The notes under the pieces were generated by a model, which searched no databases, was not told the origin of the DNA, and saw nothing but the letters and a program-made list of their open reading frames with translations. Position numbers and translations under genes: made by a program. DNA of 21,834 nt from JAGMCJ01 sp046761005 (GTDB taxonomy: Archaea > Thermoplasmatota > Thermoplasmata > RBG-16-68-12 > JAGMCJ01): the NCBI GenBank assembly GCA_046761005.1, contig JBHIFI010000028.1, positions 1-21,834 on the forward strand, read 5' to 3'. Of the stretch, positions 6,022 through 12,609 are shown piece after piece (the first letter of the stretch is position 1; each line of letters starts with the position of its first letter).

Positions 6022-6363
6022 TTACATGGATGGGATTGGAATCTTGATCCACCTGTTGTTGATCTCTTCGTCGTAGTTGAATTCGAGCTTAATCTTGAAA
6101 TGACCTTCCTGAAACATTATGCAGGCGCTCTTGAGTTGTGATTTGTAGAGCTTCATGCTTTTTCCCTTGGAAGTCGTGACAATCTTCTCACACTCTACTA
6201 ACCCAGCATCCACAAGGTCATGCATCTTGCGGTAGCACGCAGCTATAGGGATATCGTATTTGTCGCTGATCTCCTGTACGGAGCGTGGGGAGAAGTACGT
6301 GGCAACCAGAATTCTCTCTGCGTAATCGTCGGTGAGTAGCTTGGAAATAGTCTTCTCCCGCAT
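6022..6363 (-). CDS. Winged-helix regulator, paralogue 3
   Basis: A 113-residue winged-helix protein. The N-terminal helix (ISKLLTDDYAERILVATY) precedes the HTH (SVQEISDKYDIPIAACYRKMHDLVDAGLV), a basic wing (IVTTSKGKSMKLYKSQL) and a C-terminal strand region (HFKIKLEFNYDEE). It is closest to paralogue 2. The ATG at 6363 is about 25 bases downstream of the centre of a TATA-like box (plus-strand GATTTAAG, 6385-6392), with no Shine-Dalgarno sequence, which suggests a leaderless transcript. Operator F lies 15 bp upstream of that box. The gene is 78 bases downstream of the GvpD-like ATPase gene on the same strand but has its own promoter. DNA target and partner are inferred, not shown. Confidence 0.8.
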   Translation of the reverse strand: MREKTISKLLTDDYAERILVATYFSPRSVQEISDKYDIPIAACYRKMHDLVDAGLVECEKIVTTSKGKSMKLYKSQLKSACIMFQEGHFKIKLEFNYDEEINNRWIKIPIPSM

Positions 6364-6384
6364 TGCGATAATGATTTCCTACTT

Positions 6385-6392
6385 GATTTAAG
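6385..6392 (-). promoter_or_regulatory. TATA-like box of wHTH paralogue 3
   Basis: Plus-strand GATTTAAG, read CTTAAATC on the coding strand. Its centre lies about 25 bases before the ATG at 6363. Confidence 0.5.
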
Positions 6393-6407
6393 CAGATTTC
6401 TATGCAA

Positions 6408-6423
6408 TTATCAACGATGATAC
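6408..6423 (-). promoter_or_regulatory. Operator F: TTATCA-ACGA-TGATAC
   Basis: One mismatch to the palindrome, 15 bp upstream of the TATA-like box of wHTH paralogue 3. Confidence 0.6.
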
Positions 6424-6441
6424 CCATGCTTCATCCAACGA

Positions 6442-7953
6442 CTAGATAATTGGGGTGAGGACAGCCTTCGGATAGCCCTTCGAGTGATCAAAGGATAGGG
6501 CGTGAAGTTCGGTGTAGGGTTTTTCGCAATAGAGGACAACGGAGCCGTCTATGTTCTCGATCTTTATGTGAGTGTGAGCCAGGTTTGCGAGGAGAGCGGT
6601 TGAGGAAGTCGTGGAAGTGACTATTCCGAGCAAGATGTCCTTTGACTTCCTTATCGAGGACATATGACCCGCCATCTCCTCTATTACTTCGCGGCCATAT
6701 ACAGCTTCAAGGGTGTCGAATCCCATTAGGGACAGAATCGGACGCTTTGCGTTTGAGAGATGATATTCGATATTGCTCCACTTCAGCTCGTTATCAACAT
6801 TTGTGCCTTCCATCTGAAGCACCGTTTTGGACCCCTCCAAGGGGCTTGTTGTGGATGACTCAAATACCCTCATGCAGTTTTCGAATGCCTCCTGGCCCAC
6901 AAAGGGCAATATCTCGTCCCTCACTATTTCCGACGACGCCTTCTTTTCAGGAACGAACGCTACCCCCCTACCGAGGGAGATGAAATTCGATATGAGGGAG
7001 GTCTTCAGAAGGTCAGAGTAGAGGGTATCTACATTCCCACCTATTTCGAGGGCGACTATGGTGCCCTTCTTGAATCCACCTGTGAGATTGTCAAGCTGTT
7101 CATTTCCAGTGGAAATCCAGTTCTCAGATATGTCCGGGACAGGTTCCCACTGCGCCTTCTTATCTGGAATCTCTATTTTCTCGAAACCGAATGTTTTGAT
7201 TCTTCCACTGTCTAAACTGAATGCGCACTTGTACTGTCTTATCTCTGCGCCTCTAAGCTTCTCAATCGTCATTATCCTGAGGAGTCTACCTGCGTGCTCT
7301 TCGCTTTCGAAGGAAATCACCCCATCGCCAAGGTAGTCGAGCCGAGTTTCTCCACTGCTTTCCAAAACATAGAGGACATCCGACGCAGAGGTCTCAACCA
7401 GGTCCCTTTGTAGGGTGTTCATCAGTTTTGAGGGGTGAATCCCATATCTCTCTGCGAGAGCATTGATGCTGTCTATCAGTATGAGGGTCTTGTCTGGAAG
7501 GCTCTTTTCGACGACATCATATGCCATATCGATTTCTGGAAGGTCGGACCCAAGGTCCAGAATAAGGCCAGTTTCTGTGACCTCTCCCTCGCGTATCTTG
7601 TCGTAGATGCTATGCTCATCCTCCTCACCCATTTCGATTCTTCCCTCGAGCTTTTTTAGCTCAGTTCTGTCAACCTTGGTTTCGTCCTCAGCCTCATGTT
7701 TCCGTTCAAGACTCGTCGGAGCGATGCGTTTTCTATCGACCTTGTCTTTCAGCCAAGGGAACTGATCGTAGAGGGATTGATCGCTCACTCTTATGGACAT
7801 GTAGTAGCAGTTCTCGACACTTTCCAACTCCTCGGTCAGCTGCAAGGCGAATGTTGTCTTTCCCGTTCCAGCAGCACCTTTCACTATTAACGAATGTCCA
7901 CCTGGCCCTTTGAAGAAATTCAGCAATCCATCGGGAATACCCTTCTCTTTCAT
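6442..7953 (-). CDS. GvpD-like two-domain RecA/KaiC-fold ATPase
   Basis: A 503-residue protein whose start (GIPDGLLNFFKGPGGHSLIVKGAAGTGKTTF) matches the GvpD P-loop family, known in haloarchaea as a regulator of gas vesicle genes acting with the activator GvpE. Walker A is at 26-34 (GAAGTGKTT); the Walker B strand is TLILIDSINAL. A charged, acidic insertion (about 85-130) separates the two. A second RecA-like domain begins at about 280 (STGNEQLDNLTGGFKKG) but has GGNVDTLY where a P-loop is expected, so it probably does not bind ATP normally. No gas vesicle structural gene is present, so the role is more likely general regulation. ATG 7953 follows GAAGGGTGTG, with a TATA-like box at 7984-7993 and operator G upstream. 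It probably works with the wHTH proteins encoded downstream. Confidence 0.8.
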   Translation of the reverse strand: MKEKGIPDGLLNFFKGPGGHSLIVKGAAGTGKTTFALQLTEELESVENCYYMSIRVSDQSLYDQFPWLKDKVDRKRIAPTSLERKHEAEDETKVDRTELKKLEGRIEMGEEDEHSIYDKIREGEVTETGLILDLGSDLPEIDMAYDVVEKSLPDKTLILIDSINALAERYGIHPSKLMNTLQRDLVETSASDVLYVLESSGETRLDYLGDGVISFESEEHAGRLLRIMTIEKLRGAEIRQYKCAFSLDSGRIKTFGFEKIEIPDKKAQWEPVPDISENWISTGNEQLDNLTGGFKKGTIVALEIGGNVDTLYSDLLKTSLISNFISLGRGVAFVPEKKASSEIVRDEILPFVGQEAFENCMRVFESSTTSPLEGSKTVLQMEGTNVDNELKWSNIEYHLSNAKRPILSLMGFDTLEAVYGREVIEEMAGHMSSIRKSKDILLGIVTSTTSSTALLANLAHTHIKIENIDGSVVLYCEKPYTELHALSFDHSKGYPKAVLTPII

Positions 7954-7983
7954 TTCACACCCTTCTACGGTAAGGGCAAATCC

Positions 7984-7993
7984 CTTTTAGATG
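7984..7993 (-). promoter_or_regulatory. TATA-like box of the GvpD-like ATPase
   Basis: Plus-strand CTTTTAGATG, read CATCTAAAAG on the coding strand. It is about 30 bases upstream of the ATG at 7953 and 12 bp downstream of operator G. Confidence 0.4.
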
Positions 7994-8005
7994 TTTTTCT
8001 TGTCG

Positions 8006-8021
8006 TTATCAAGAATGAGAA
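8006..8021 (-). promoter_or_regulatory. Operator G: TTATCA-AGAA-TGAGAA
   Basis: One mismatch to the palindrome, upstream of the GvpD-like gene's TATA-like box. Confidence 0.55.
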
Positions 8022-8046
8022 TATCTTGCGGTATATCTGTGCGTCA

Positions 8047-8080
8047 GGTTAGTCATCAAAGAGTGGTACCGACTCTAACC
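8047..8080 (-). terminator. Possible hairpin after the UDG-NUDIX gene
   Basis: GGTTAG (8047-8052) pairs with CTAACC (8075-8080), with a nested near-palindrome GAGTGGTACCGACTC inside. It lies just after the minus-strand UDG-NUDIX gene ends. There is no T run after it on that strand, so terminator function is weakly supported. Confidence 0.25.
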
Positions 8081-8091
8081 TACTACGAGGA

Positions 8092-9090
8092 TTACTTTCT
8101 GAGTATATTGAAAGCCATCTTCGCAATATTGATGTCATTGCGGTGATAGAGAAGCTTCACCGCCTCCCGCTCGGTGCACCACTTGTATTTATCGAATCTA
8201 CCCTGAAGCTCAGGTTTCTGGTTTCCTGAAGCGCGGGTGAGGAAATACGTAACTCTCTTCCGATAATTGACATCGTCCTGTGGCCAATGGTAAGAGTACT
8301 CAATATCACGCAGCTTCTGCTCTATTTCCAGCAACTTGAGTCCTGTCTCCTCCCTCATCTCCCTCAGTGCGGCTTGCTCTAGATTCTCCCCTTTCTCCAA
8401 CTGACCCTTTGGGAGGCACCAGAGCTTCTCGCTCCTCTTGCGGATGAGAAGAATCCTTCCCCTTCTGAAAATAACGCCTCCTGCGGACTGCAATGTTTTC
8501 CTTTTCTTCCCTCTCTTCGCGGGCCTACTGATGATTCTTACGGTCTCCGATTCCGTGAGTTCCTTTGCTCTCTTGAGGTCTGAGGTCAAATGCTTCATGA
8601 GTCGTCTGTTGTAGAGGATTGCTGCTGGGTGATATGTCGCCATCAGAATCCTTCCCCCATATTCCCCCGCTCCCGATCGAGCTTGCGACACCTTTGTGGA
8701 CCTACCACTGAGAACCTTGTATCCAAATGACCCTAGGGCGAGGACGACGTCGGGGTCGATCTCTTCTATATAGGATATGAGGTGCGGCCGACACTTCTCT
8801 ATCTCATCCTTTCGAGGGTTTCGATTCCCTGGTGGGCGGCACCTGAGAACGCTTGTAATAAAAACCTCCTTTCTCTTCAGTCCTGCCTTCTCGAGACAAT
8901 CATTCAAAATCTTTCCAGCAGCTCCAACAAAAGGCCTTCCCTCCTCATCTTCCTCCCTTCCCGGGGCCTCTCCTACAAGAAATATGCGCGCACTTCCGTT
9001 TCCCTCACCCGGGACCGCTTTTTTTCGTGTTTTCCATAACCTGCATCTTCTGCACCGTTTCACTTGTCTCGCCAGTTTTTCTAGGGTCAT
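8092..9090 (-). CDS. Family 4 uracil-DNA glycosylase fused to a NUDIX hydrolase
   Basis: A 332-residue two-domain protein. Residues 1-180 are a family 4 (iron-sulphur) uracil-DNA glycosylase: cysteines C13, C16, C84 and C100 fit the 4Fe-4S ligands, GEAPGREEDEEGRPFVGAAG (40-59) is the active-site motif, and HPAAIL (154-159) is the second catalytic/DNA-binding motif. After a basic linker (RPAKRGKKRK), a NUDIX domain starts near 200; its box is G-x5-E-x7-REMREETGL at 229-251, complete. The protein could remove uracil from DNA and hydrolyse a nucleoside diphosphate derivative, perhaps a damaged nucleotide; the NUDIX substrate is unknown. The ATG at 9090 is 9 bases after the Hsp20 stop, so it is probably the third gene of the dodecin-Hsp20 operon. 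Both domains look catalytically intact, and the single open frame argues for a real fusion. Confidence 0.92.
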   Translation of the reverse strand: MTLEKLARQVKRCRRCRLWKTRKKAVPGEGNGSARIFLVGEAPGREEDEEGRPFVGAAGKILNDCLEKAGLKRKEVFITSVLRCRPPGNRNPRKDEIEKCRPHLISYIEEIDPDVVLALGSFGYKVLSGRSTKVSQARSGAGEYGGRILMATYHPAAILYNRRLMKHLTSDLKRAKELTESETVRIISRPAKRGKKRKTLQSAGGVIFRRGRILLIRKRSEKLWCLPKGQLEKGENLEQAALREMREETGLKLLEIEQKLRDIEYSYHWPQDDVNYRKRVTYFLTRASGNQKPELQGRFDKYKWCTEREAVKLLYHRNDINIAKMAFNILRK

Positions 9091-9099
9091 CCTAGGCCT

Positions 9100-9564
9100 C
9101 TAGACTTCCAGGTCTTTGACAGCTTCCTTTTTCAGCACGACGTCAAGCACACCATTTCTCAGCGTCCATTTCACATCGTTCTCAAGAACAGCGGTAGGGA
9201 GATCTATTTCCGCGAAATACTTCCTTCTTCCTGCCACAAGAACGACTAATACGGATCCTTTAGCCTCTATTTCCACATCCTCTTCTGAGGCCCCAGGAAG
9301 CTCCATCGTGACGAATATCTCATCACTACCCTCGATGACATCGGTGAGGGGTTGTCTCTCCTCCAGGCCCCTCCTTTCCGTGAGGTATCTCGTGTTGCCG
9401 AAATCCGAGATAAGGGGCTTTCCGTCCGGGGTGGCTCTCAATGAAAAACCATACACAAAAGGCTCACTCCTCAACGAATCCAGTTGGGAAAGCGAAAGCT
9501 GTCTGAAAAGTCTCTGTATGAGACGGCGCATCATCTCGAATTCGTCTTCGGGTTCCTCATCCAT
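9100..9564 (-). CDS. Hsp20/alpha-crystallin small heat shock protein
   Basis: A 154-residue small heat-shock chaperone. The N-terminal helix (EFEMMRRLIQRLFRQL) and the FVYGFSLRATPDGKPLISDFGN segment are characteristic of archaeal Hsp20 proteins; the alpha-crystallin beta-sandwich runs from about LTDVIEGSDEIFVTMELPGASEEDVEIE to NGVLDVVLKK near the C-terminus. The usual C-terminal I-x-I/V assembly motif is reduced to a short LEV ending, which may limit oligomerisation. The ATG at 9564 lies one base beyond the dodecin stop, so the two are read from one transcript. As a holdase it binds unfolding proteins without ATP; pairing with dodecin and UDG suggests a stress operon. Confidence 0.88.
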   Translation of the reverse strand: MDEEPEDEFEMMRRLIQRLFRQLSLSQLDSLRSEPFVYGFSLRATPDGKPLISDFGNTRYLTERRGLEERQPLTDVIEGSDEIFVTMELPGASEEDVEIEAKGSVLVVLVAGRRKYFAEIDLPTAVLENDVKWTLRNGVLDVVLKKEAVKDLEV

Positions 9565-9565
9565 T

Positions 9566-9769
9566 CTATCTTTCTACCAAGAACGAGATCTTCACGTTCG
9601 CCCTGTATTCCACGATTTCGTCGTTCCTCACTTTGGCAGTGAACTTGACCACGTCAATACCGCTGATGCCCTTGATCGTTTTCTTTGCGTCTTCAAAGGC
9701 ATTACGGATAGCATCTTCGAAACTCTCATTCGAACAGCCAACAAGCTCAATTATCTTTGCGGTCGCCAT
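9566..9769 (-). CDS. Dodecin family protein
   Basis: A 67-residue dodecin-like protein (MATAKIIELVGCSNESFEDAIRNAF...). The ELVG-S-ES-F-DAI helix-strand start and the alternating strand end (EYRANVKISFLVE) are typical. Dodecins form dodecameric shells, and flavin-binding members use a central Trp that stacks on the isoalloxazine ring. Here the corresponding strand reads GIDVVKFTAKV, with no Trp, so flavin storage in the classical way is doubtful. The frame extends to 9826, but ATG 9769 has GAGGAG just upstream (plus-strand CTCCTC 9775-9780) and gives the family's normal length. A TATA box (9801-9810) precedes it. It is first in the operon with Hsp20 and UDG-NUDIX. Confidence 0.88.
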   Translation of the reverse strand: MATAKIIELVGCSNESFEDAIRNAFEDAKKTIKGISGIDVVKFTAKVRNDEIVEYRANVKISFLVER

Positions 9770-9800
9770 GCAATCTCCTCGATTCCTAACCCCGTCGTGG

Positions 9801-9810
9801 TATAATATTC
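9801..9810 (-). promoter_or_regulatory. TATA box of the dodecin-Hsp20-UDG operon
   Basis: Plus-strand TATAATATTC, read GAATATTATA on the coding strand, immediately next to the stop of the PolX gene. It predicts transcription from about 9779, shortly before the dodecin ATG at 9769. Confidence 0.55.
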
Positions 9811-11517
9811 TTAGGACTTGAACCACTCTAGGAGAACTCCCACCGTCAATGTATTCAAAACATCCTTAGGTTCCAACCAGGCCCTCCTCGCGGTCCCAAC
9901 ACCGTACTTAATGAAGGAGAGCTCCTCACAACTGTGTGCATCTGTCCCGAGAACGAGTCTTACACCCCTTTCCTTCGCCAATCTGGCATCCCTGTCATTC
10001 AGATCGAGCCTGTCATAGTAGCAATTGATTTCAAGAGCCGTCTTCGTATCCAGTGCGGCGTCGAGAATCCTGTCAATGTCCACCTCATAGGGCTCTCTCC
10101 GTCCGATGAGTCTCCCAGTTGGATGTGAAAGTATCTTGAGGTACTCATTTTCCATAGCCGTCACTATCCTCTCCGTCATTTTCTTCTTTCCCATCCTAAA
10201 CTGAGAGTGGACACCTCCGATGACCATGTCAAGCTCCTTGAGCAACTCATCTCCGTAGTCCAAATCACCATTTGGTCGGATGTTCACTTCATTGCTCGAT
10301 ATCATCCTAAAAGTCTTTTCATTCTTGTTTAGCTCCCTTATCCTTTCGATTTGTTCGAGAAGAACGTCCTCATCCAATCCATGAGCAATCTTCAAGGTCT
10401 TCGAATGGTCCGCGATACCCACGTAGGAGTAGCCAAGCTTCTTGCACTCTTCCACTATTCTCTCGATAGACTCGGTCCCGTCGCTCCATTCCGTGTGGAC
10501 GTGGAGATCTCCTTTGATGTCCCTCGGCTCTACCAATGCAGGCAAGCTCTTCGACTGGGCGGCTTCTATCTCTCCCCTGTCCTCCCTCAATTCAGGCGGA
10601 ACGTAATCCATGTCGAGGGCCTCATAGATTCCCTCCTCAGTTTCTCCCGCTATCTGCTTTCCATCCTCAAAAAGACCGTACTCGCTCAGTTTCCAACCTT
10701 TGCTCTGCGCGATTCGTCTCAAATGGATGTTGTGGTCCTTGGACCCTGTAAAATATTGCAGCGCAGACCCAAAACTGCGGGCTTCCACGACTCTCAGGTC
10801 CGTTTGAATCCCCTCTTGGAGAATAACTGTTGTCTTAGTTTGTCCGCTCACGACAACCTCCCTTACTTCTGGAAGGCTGACGAGAGTTCCCATGACCTCT
10901 TCAGGCTCGTCCGAAACCGCGAGAATGTCAAGGTCGCCGATAGTCTCCCGCATCCTCCGTGTCGAGCCCGCCAAAGATATCTTGCGCACCTCGCATGCGG
11001 ATTTCAGCTCTCTCATTATCCTTTCGGCTACAGGAAGAGCCTCTCCAAGGAGTGTTCTTTCCTTGGCTGCAGATACCATCTGGATATTCTGGAGTATCTT
11101 CCTTTCGCTCTTCTCGCTAAACCCCTTCAGCGTTCTGATTCGGTGCTCCCTTGCCGCCCGCTCAAGATCGGTAATATTTGATACTCCGAGTTGCTGATAT
11201 AGCACCTTCACCGTCTTTGGACCAACGCCAGGGATATCCAAGAGCTCCAGCAGGCCGGGAGGAAACTCAGCTCTCAGTTTCTCAAGATGGCCAATCCTTC
11301 CGGTATGGACATACTCCTCGATTTTCTTAGCTAGCGCCTCTCCAATCCCTGGAAGCTTCTGCAACTCGCCCCTCTCTGCTATCCTATCCACTTCCTCCTT
11401 CAACCCTTCTATCACCCTTGCAGCACGCCTGTATGCGTTTGCCTTGAAGGGCTGGTCTTTCATATCTTCCAGGTCACCAATCTCAAGGAGAAGTGTGGCA
11501 AGCTCCTTGTTCTTCAC
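9811..11517 (-). CDS. polX: DNA polymerase X with C-terminal PHP domain
   Basis: A family X DNA polymerase used in gap-filling repair, about 568 residues from the start chosen. It begins with the standard VKNKELATLLLEIGDLEDMKDQPFKANAYRRAA helical N-terminus, has HhH motifs (LPGIGEALAKKI and IPGVGPKTV), a nucleotidyltransferase core with GSTRRMRETIGDLDIL carrying the two catalytic aspartates, and a C-terminal PHP phosphoesterase domain starting near residue 334 (DLHVHTEWSDG, later HSQF and GTDAHS). The frame runs to 11643, but the extra 42 residues are not conserved. GTG 11517 matches the family N-terminus and lies about 25 bases after a TATA-like TTTTTATCATC (11537-11550), so it may be leaderless. 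Length equals the usual ~570. Confidence 0.92.
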   Translation of the reverse strand: MKNKELATLLLEIGDLEDMKDQPFKANAYRRAARVIEGLKEEVDRIAERGELQKLPGIGEALAKKIEEYVHTGRIGHLEKLRAEFPPGLLELLDIPGVGPKTVKVLYQQLGVSNITDLERAAREHRIRTLKGFSEKSERKILQNIQMVSAAKERTLLGEALPVAERIMRELKSACEVRKISLAGSTRRMRETIGDLDILAVSDEPEEVMGTLVSLPEVREVVVSGQTKTTVILQEGIQTDLRVVEARSFGSALQYFTGSKDHNIHLRRIAQSKGWKLSEYGLFEDGKQIAGETEEGIYEALDMDYVPPELREDRGEIEAAQSKSLPALVEPRDIKGDLHVHTEWSDGTESIERIVEECKKLGYSYVGIADHSKTLKIAHGLDEDVLLEQIERIRELNKNEKTFRMISSNEVNIRPNGDLDYGDELLKELDMVIGGVHSQFRMGKKKMTERIVTAMENEYLKILSHPTGRLIGRREPYEVDIDRILDAALDTKTALEINCYYDRLDLNDRDARLAKERGVRLVLGTDAHSCEELSFIKYGVGTARRAWLEPKDVLNTLTVGVLLEWFKS

Positions 11518-11611
11518 GCTACTCTCAAATAGCGGAGATGATAAAAACCTTCTCGCAGCTTTATAGGCTCCTTCGAAGAAGATCATCAGGACTCGACGAA
11601 GTGAGCGTTTC

Positions 11612-11743
11612 CTATTCTTGGAACCTCGTCGATAGGTCCTCATCTCGCAGGAGAAGAAAGGACTTCGGTAACGTGTTGAAGTCCTTAAACCTGAGCTTCA
11701 AAATCTCATACTTCCCATCAGGAGTCATTCTAATGCCTTTCAT
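11612..11743 (-). CDS. Small 43-residue protein of unknown function
   Basis: A 43-residue frame, MKGIRMTPDGKYEILKLRF..., from ATG 11743 to a stop at 11612. GAGGGAG lies a few bases upstream, a good Shine-Dalgarno sequence. The open frame extends to 11989 but that part has no start signal and reads as noise. A TATA-like box (plus-strand ACTTAAAG, 11788-11795) and operator H (11808-11823) stand upstream, the same arrangement as for the 44-residue protein at 4931-5065. It ends just before the PolX gene region, and its tail overlaps only the unlikely long-start version of PolX. No family recognised; alternation of charged and aliphatic residues suggests a short beta-rich fold. Confidence 0.45.
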   Translation of the reverse strand: MKGIRMTPDGKYEILKLRFKDFNTLPKSFLLLRDEDLSTRFQE

Positions 11744-11787
11744 GTCGGTCTCCCTCTGTTTTGAATTGTATTGATTTGCCTTCCAGG

Positions 11788-11795
11788 ACTTAAAG
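11788..11795 (-). promoter_or_regulatory. TATA-like box of the 43-residue protein
   Basis: Plus-strand ACTTAAAG, read CTTTAAGT on the coding strand, 12 bp downstream of operator H in the direction of transcription. Confidence 0.4.
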
Positions 11796-11807
11796 ATTCT
11801 CTTTGAC

Positions 11808-11823
11808 CTATCATACCTGATAA
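11808..11823 (-). promoter_or_regulatory. Operator H: CTATCA-TACC-TGATAA
   Basis: One mismatch to the TTATCA-N4-TGATAA palindrome, 3.8 kb from the rest of the cluster but with the same distance to a TATA-like box. Confidence 0.5.
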
Positions 11824-11937
11824 TCCACTTGGATAATGAACAACACCATGAGGGCTCAATCTGGCGAACTCTGAGTGTGGAATGGCATGGGCTGGAACTA
11901 AGGGTGCGAGAAGCATCCGCACGATGTCGAATTTCGG

Positions 11938-12609
11938 CTATTTGGCCGCCGCGACCATTATGAAGAGCATCTCGGCGGCTGCAGCACACGAATCCGAGGA
12001 GTTCTCCAGTGCTGTAAGGAAGTCGTTCAAGACGACTACGGCTTTCGGGTCATCAACGGACCTGAGCATGTCCTTCTTGAGGTCGTGGTAGAGTTCATCT
12101 ACTGTCTTTTCCAGTCGATCTATTTCCTTGCGTCCCTGAAGAACACGCGCATCATCCCTGCCCAAAGCATCCAAACTTCCTCTGAGAGCTCTTCCTGAGT
12201 CGACGATGAGCTTGGTTACTTCCTTGAAGCTCATCCACAGGCGGGGCTTGATGCGGGCCCTAGTTTCTATGAGGACCTCCAGGTTTCGGGAACCCGCCTT
12301 TGCCCAATTCGCGGCGGAGTCTATCCTTCTTATGAGTCGCATCATATCTCCTCTCGCGGAAGGATCCAGGTCACCCCTCGAGATCTCCTCGAAGATATCA
12401 TCTTCTATGTTGTCTGCAGCTTTCTCGTTCATGTCCAGCCTACTGATGGCTTCCAAGGCTTGATCTCTCTTGCCCGCTATCATTTCAGCAATAGCCTTGT
12501 CCAGCTCAACCAGGGCATCCTCGACTTTCTTGGCGTGTTCTCTCGTTTGCCGCACTGCCTTAGATTCTCTTCTTCTGCGGAACCAGCCTAGTATTCCGCT
12601 CTCACTCAA
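11938..12609 (-). CDS. DUF47/PhoU-like regulatory protein
   Basis: A 223-residue all-helical protein of the DUF47 (PhoU-like) family. The start GILGWFRRRRESK followed by long amphipathic helices, the ALEAISRLDMNEKAADNIEDDIFEEISRG segment and a matching second half (GRKEIDRLEKTVDELYHDLKKDML) are typical; PhoU-like proteins use such helices to bind metal clusters and contact transporters. Relatives often sit next to Pit phosphate transporters. Here it is the last gene of an ABC importer operon, so it may control that importer. The TTG start (12609) overlaps the preceding ATPase's stop by eight bases. Transported substrate is unknown; a link to phosphate should not be assumed. Confidence 0.8.
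   Translation of the reverse strand: MSESGILGWFRRRRESKAVRQTREHAKKVEDALVELDKAIAEMIAGKRDQALEAISRLDMNEKAADNIEDDIFEEISRGDLDPSARGDMMRLIRRIDSAANWAKAGSRNLEVLIETRARIKPRLWMSFKEVTKLIVDSGRALRGSLDALGRDDARVLQGRKEIDRLEKTVDELYHDLKKDMLRSVDDPKAVVVLNDFLTALENSSDSCAAAAEMLFIMVAAAK

Noticed and set aside
6442..7953. Reading the GvpD-like gene as part of a gas vesicle cluster
   Set aside because: No gvpA, gvpO, gvpN or other vesicle genes lie in the window; only the ATPase type is shared.
9116..9805. 229-residue plus-strand frame antisense to Hsp20 and dodecin
   Set aside because: Serine-rich shadow of two recognised genes; no start signal.
10351..11181. Long plus-strand open frame (276 residues) antisense to polX
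   Set aside because: It lies entirely opposite a confident PolX gene, with no recognisable domain and shadow-like composition.
11518..11643. 42-residue N-terminal extension of PolX
   Set aside because: The conserved PolX N-terminus begins at GTG 11517; a TATA-like box fits a start there.
11744..11989. Upstream extension of the 43-residue protein to 125 residues
   Set aside because: The extension crosses operator H and its TATA-like box and has no start signal.
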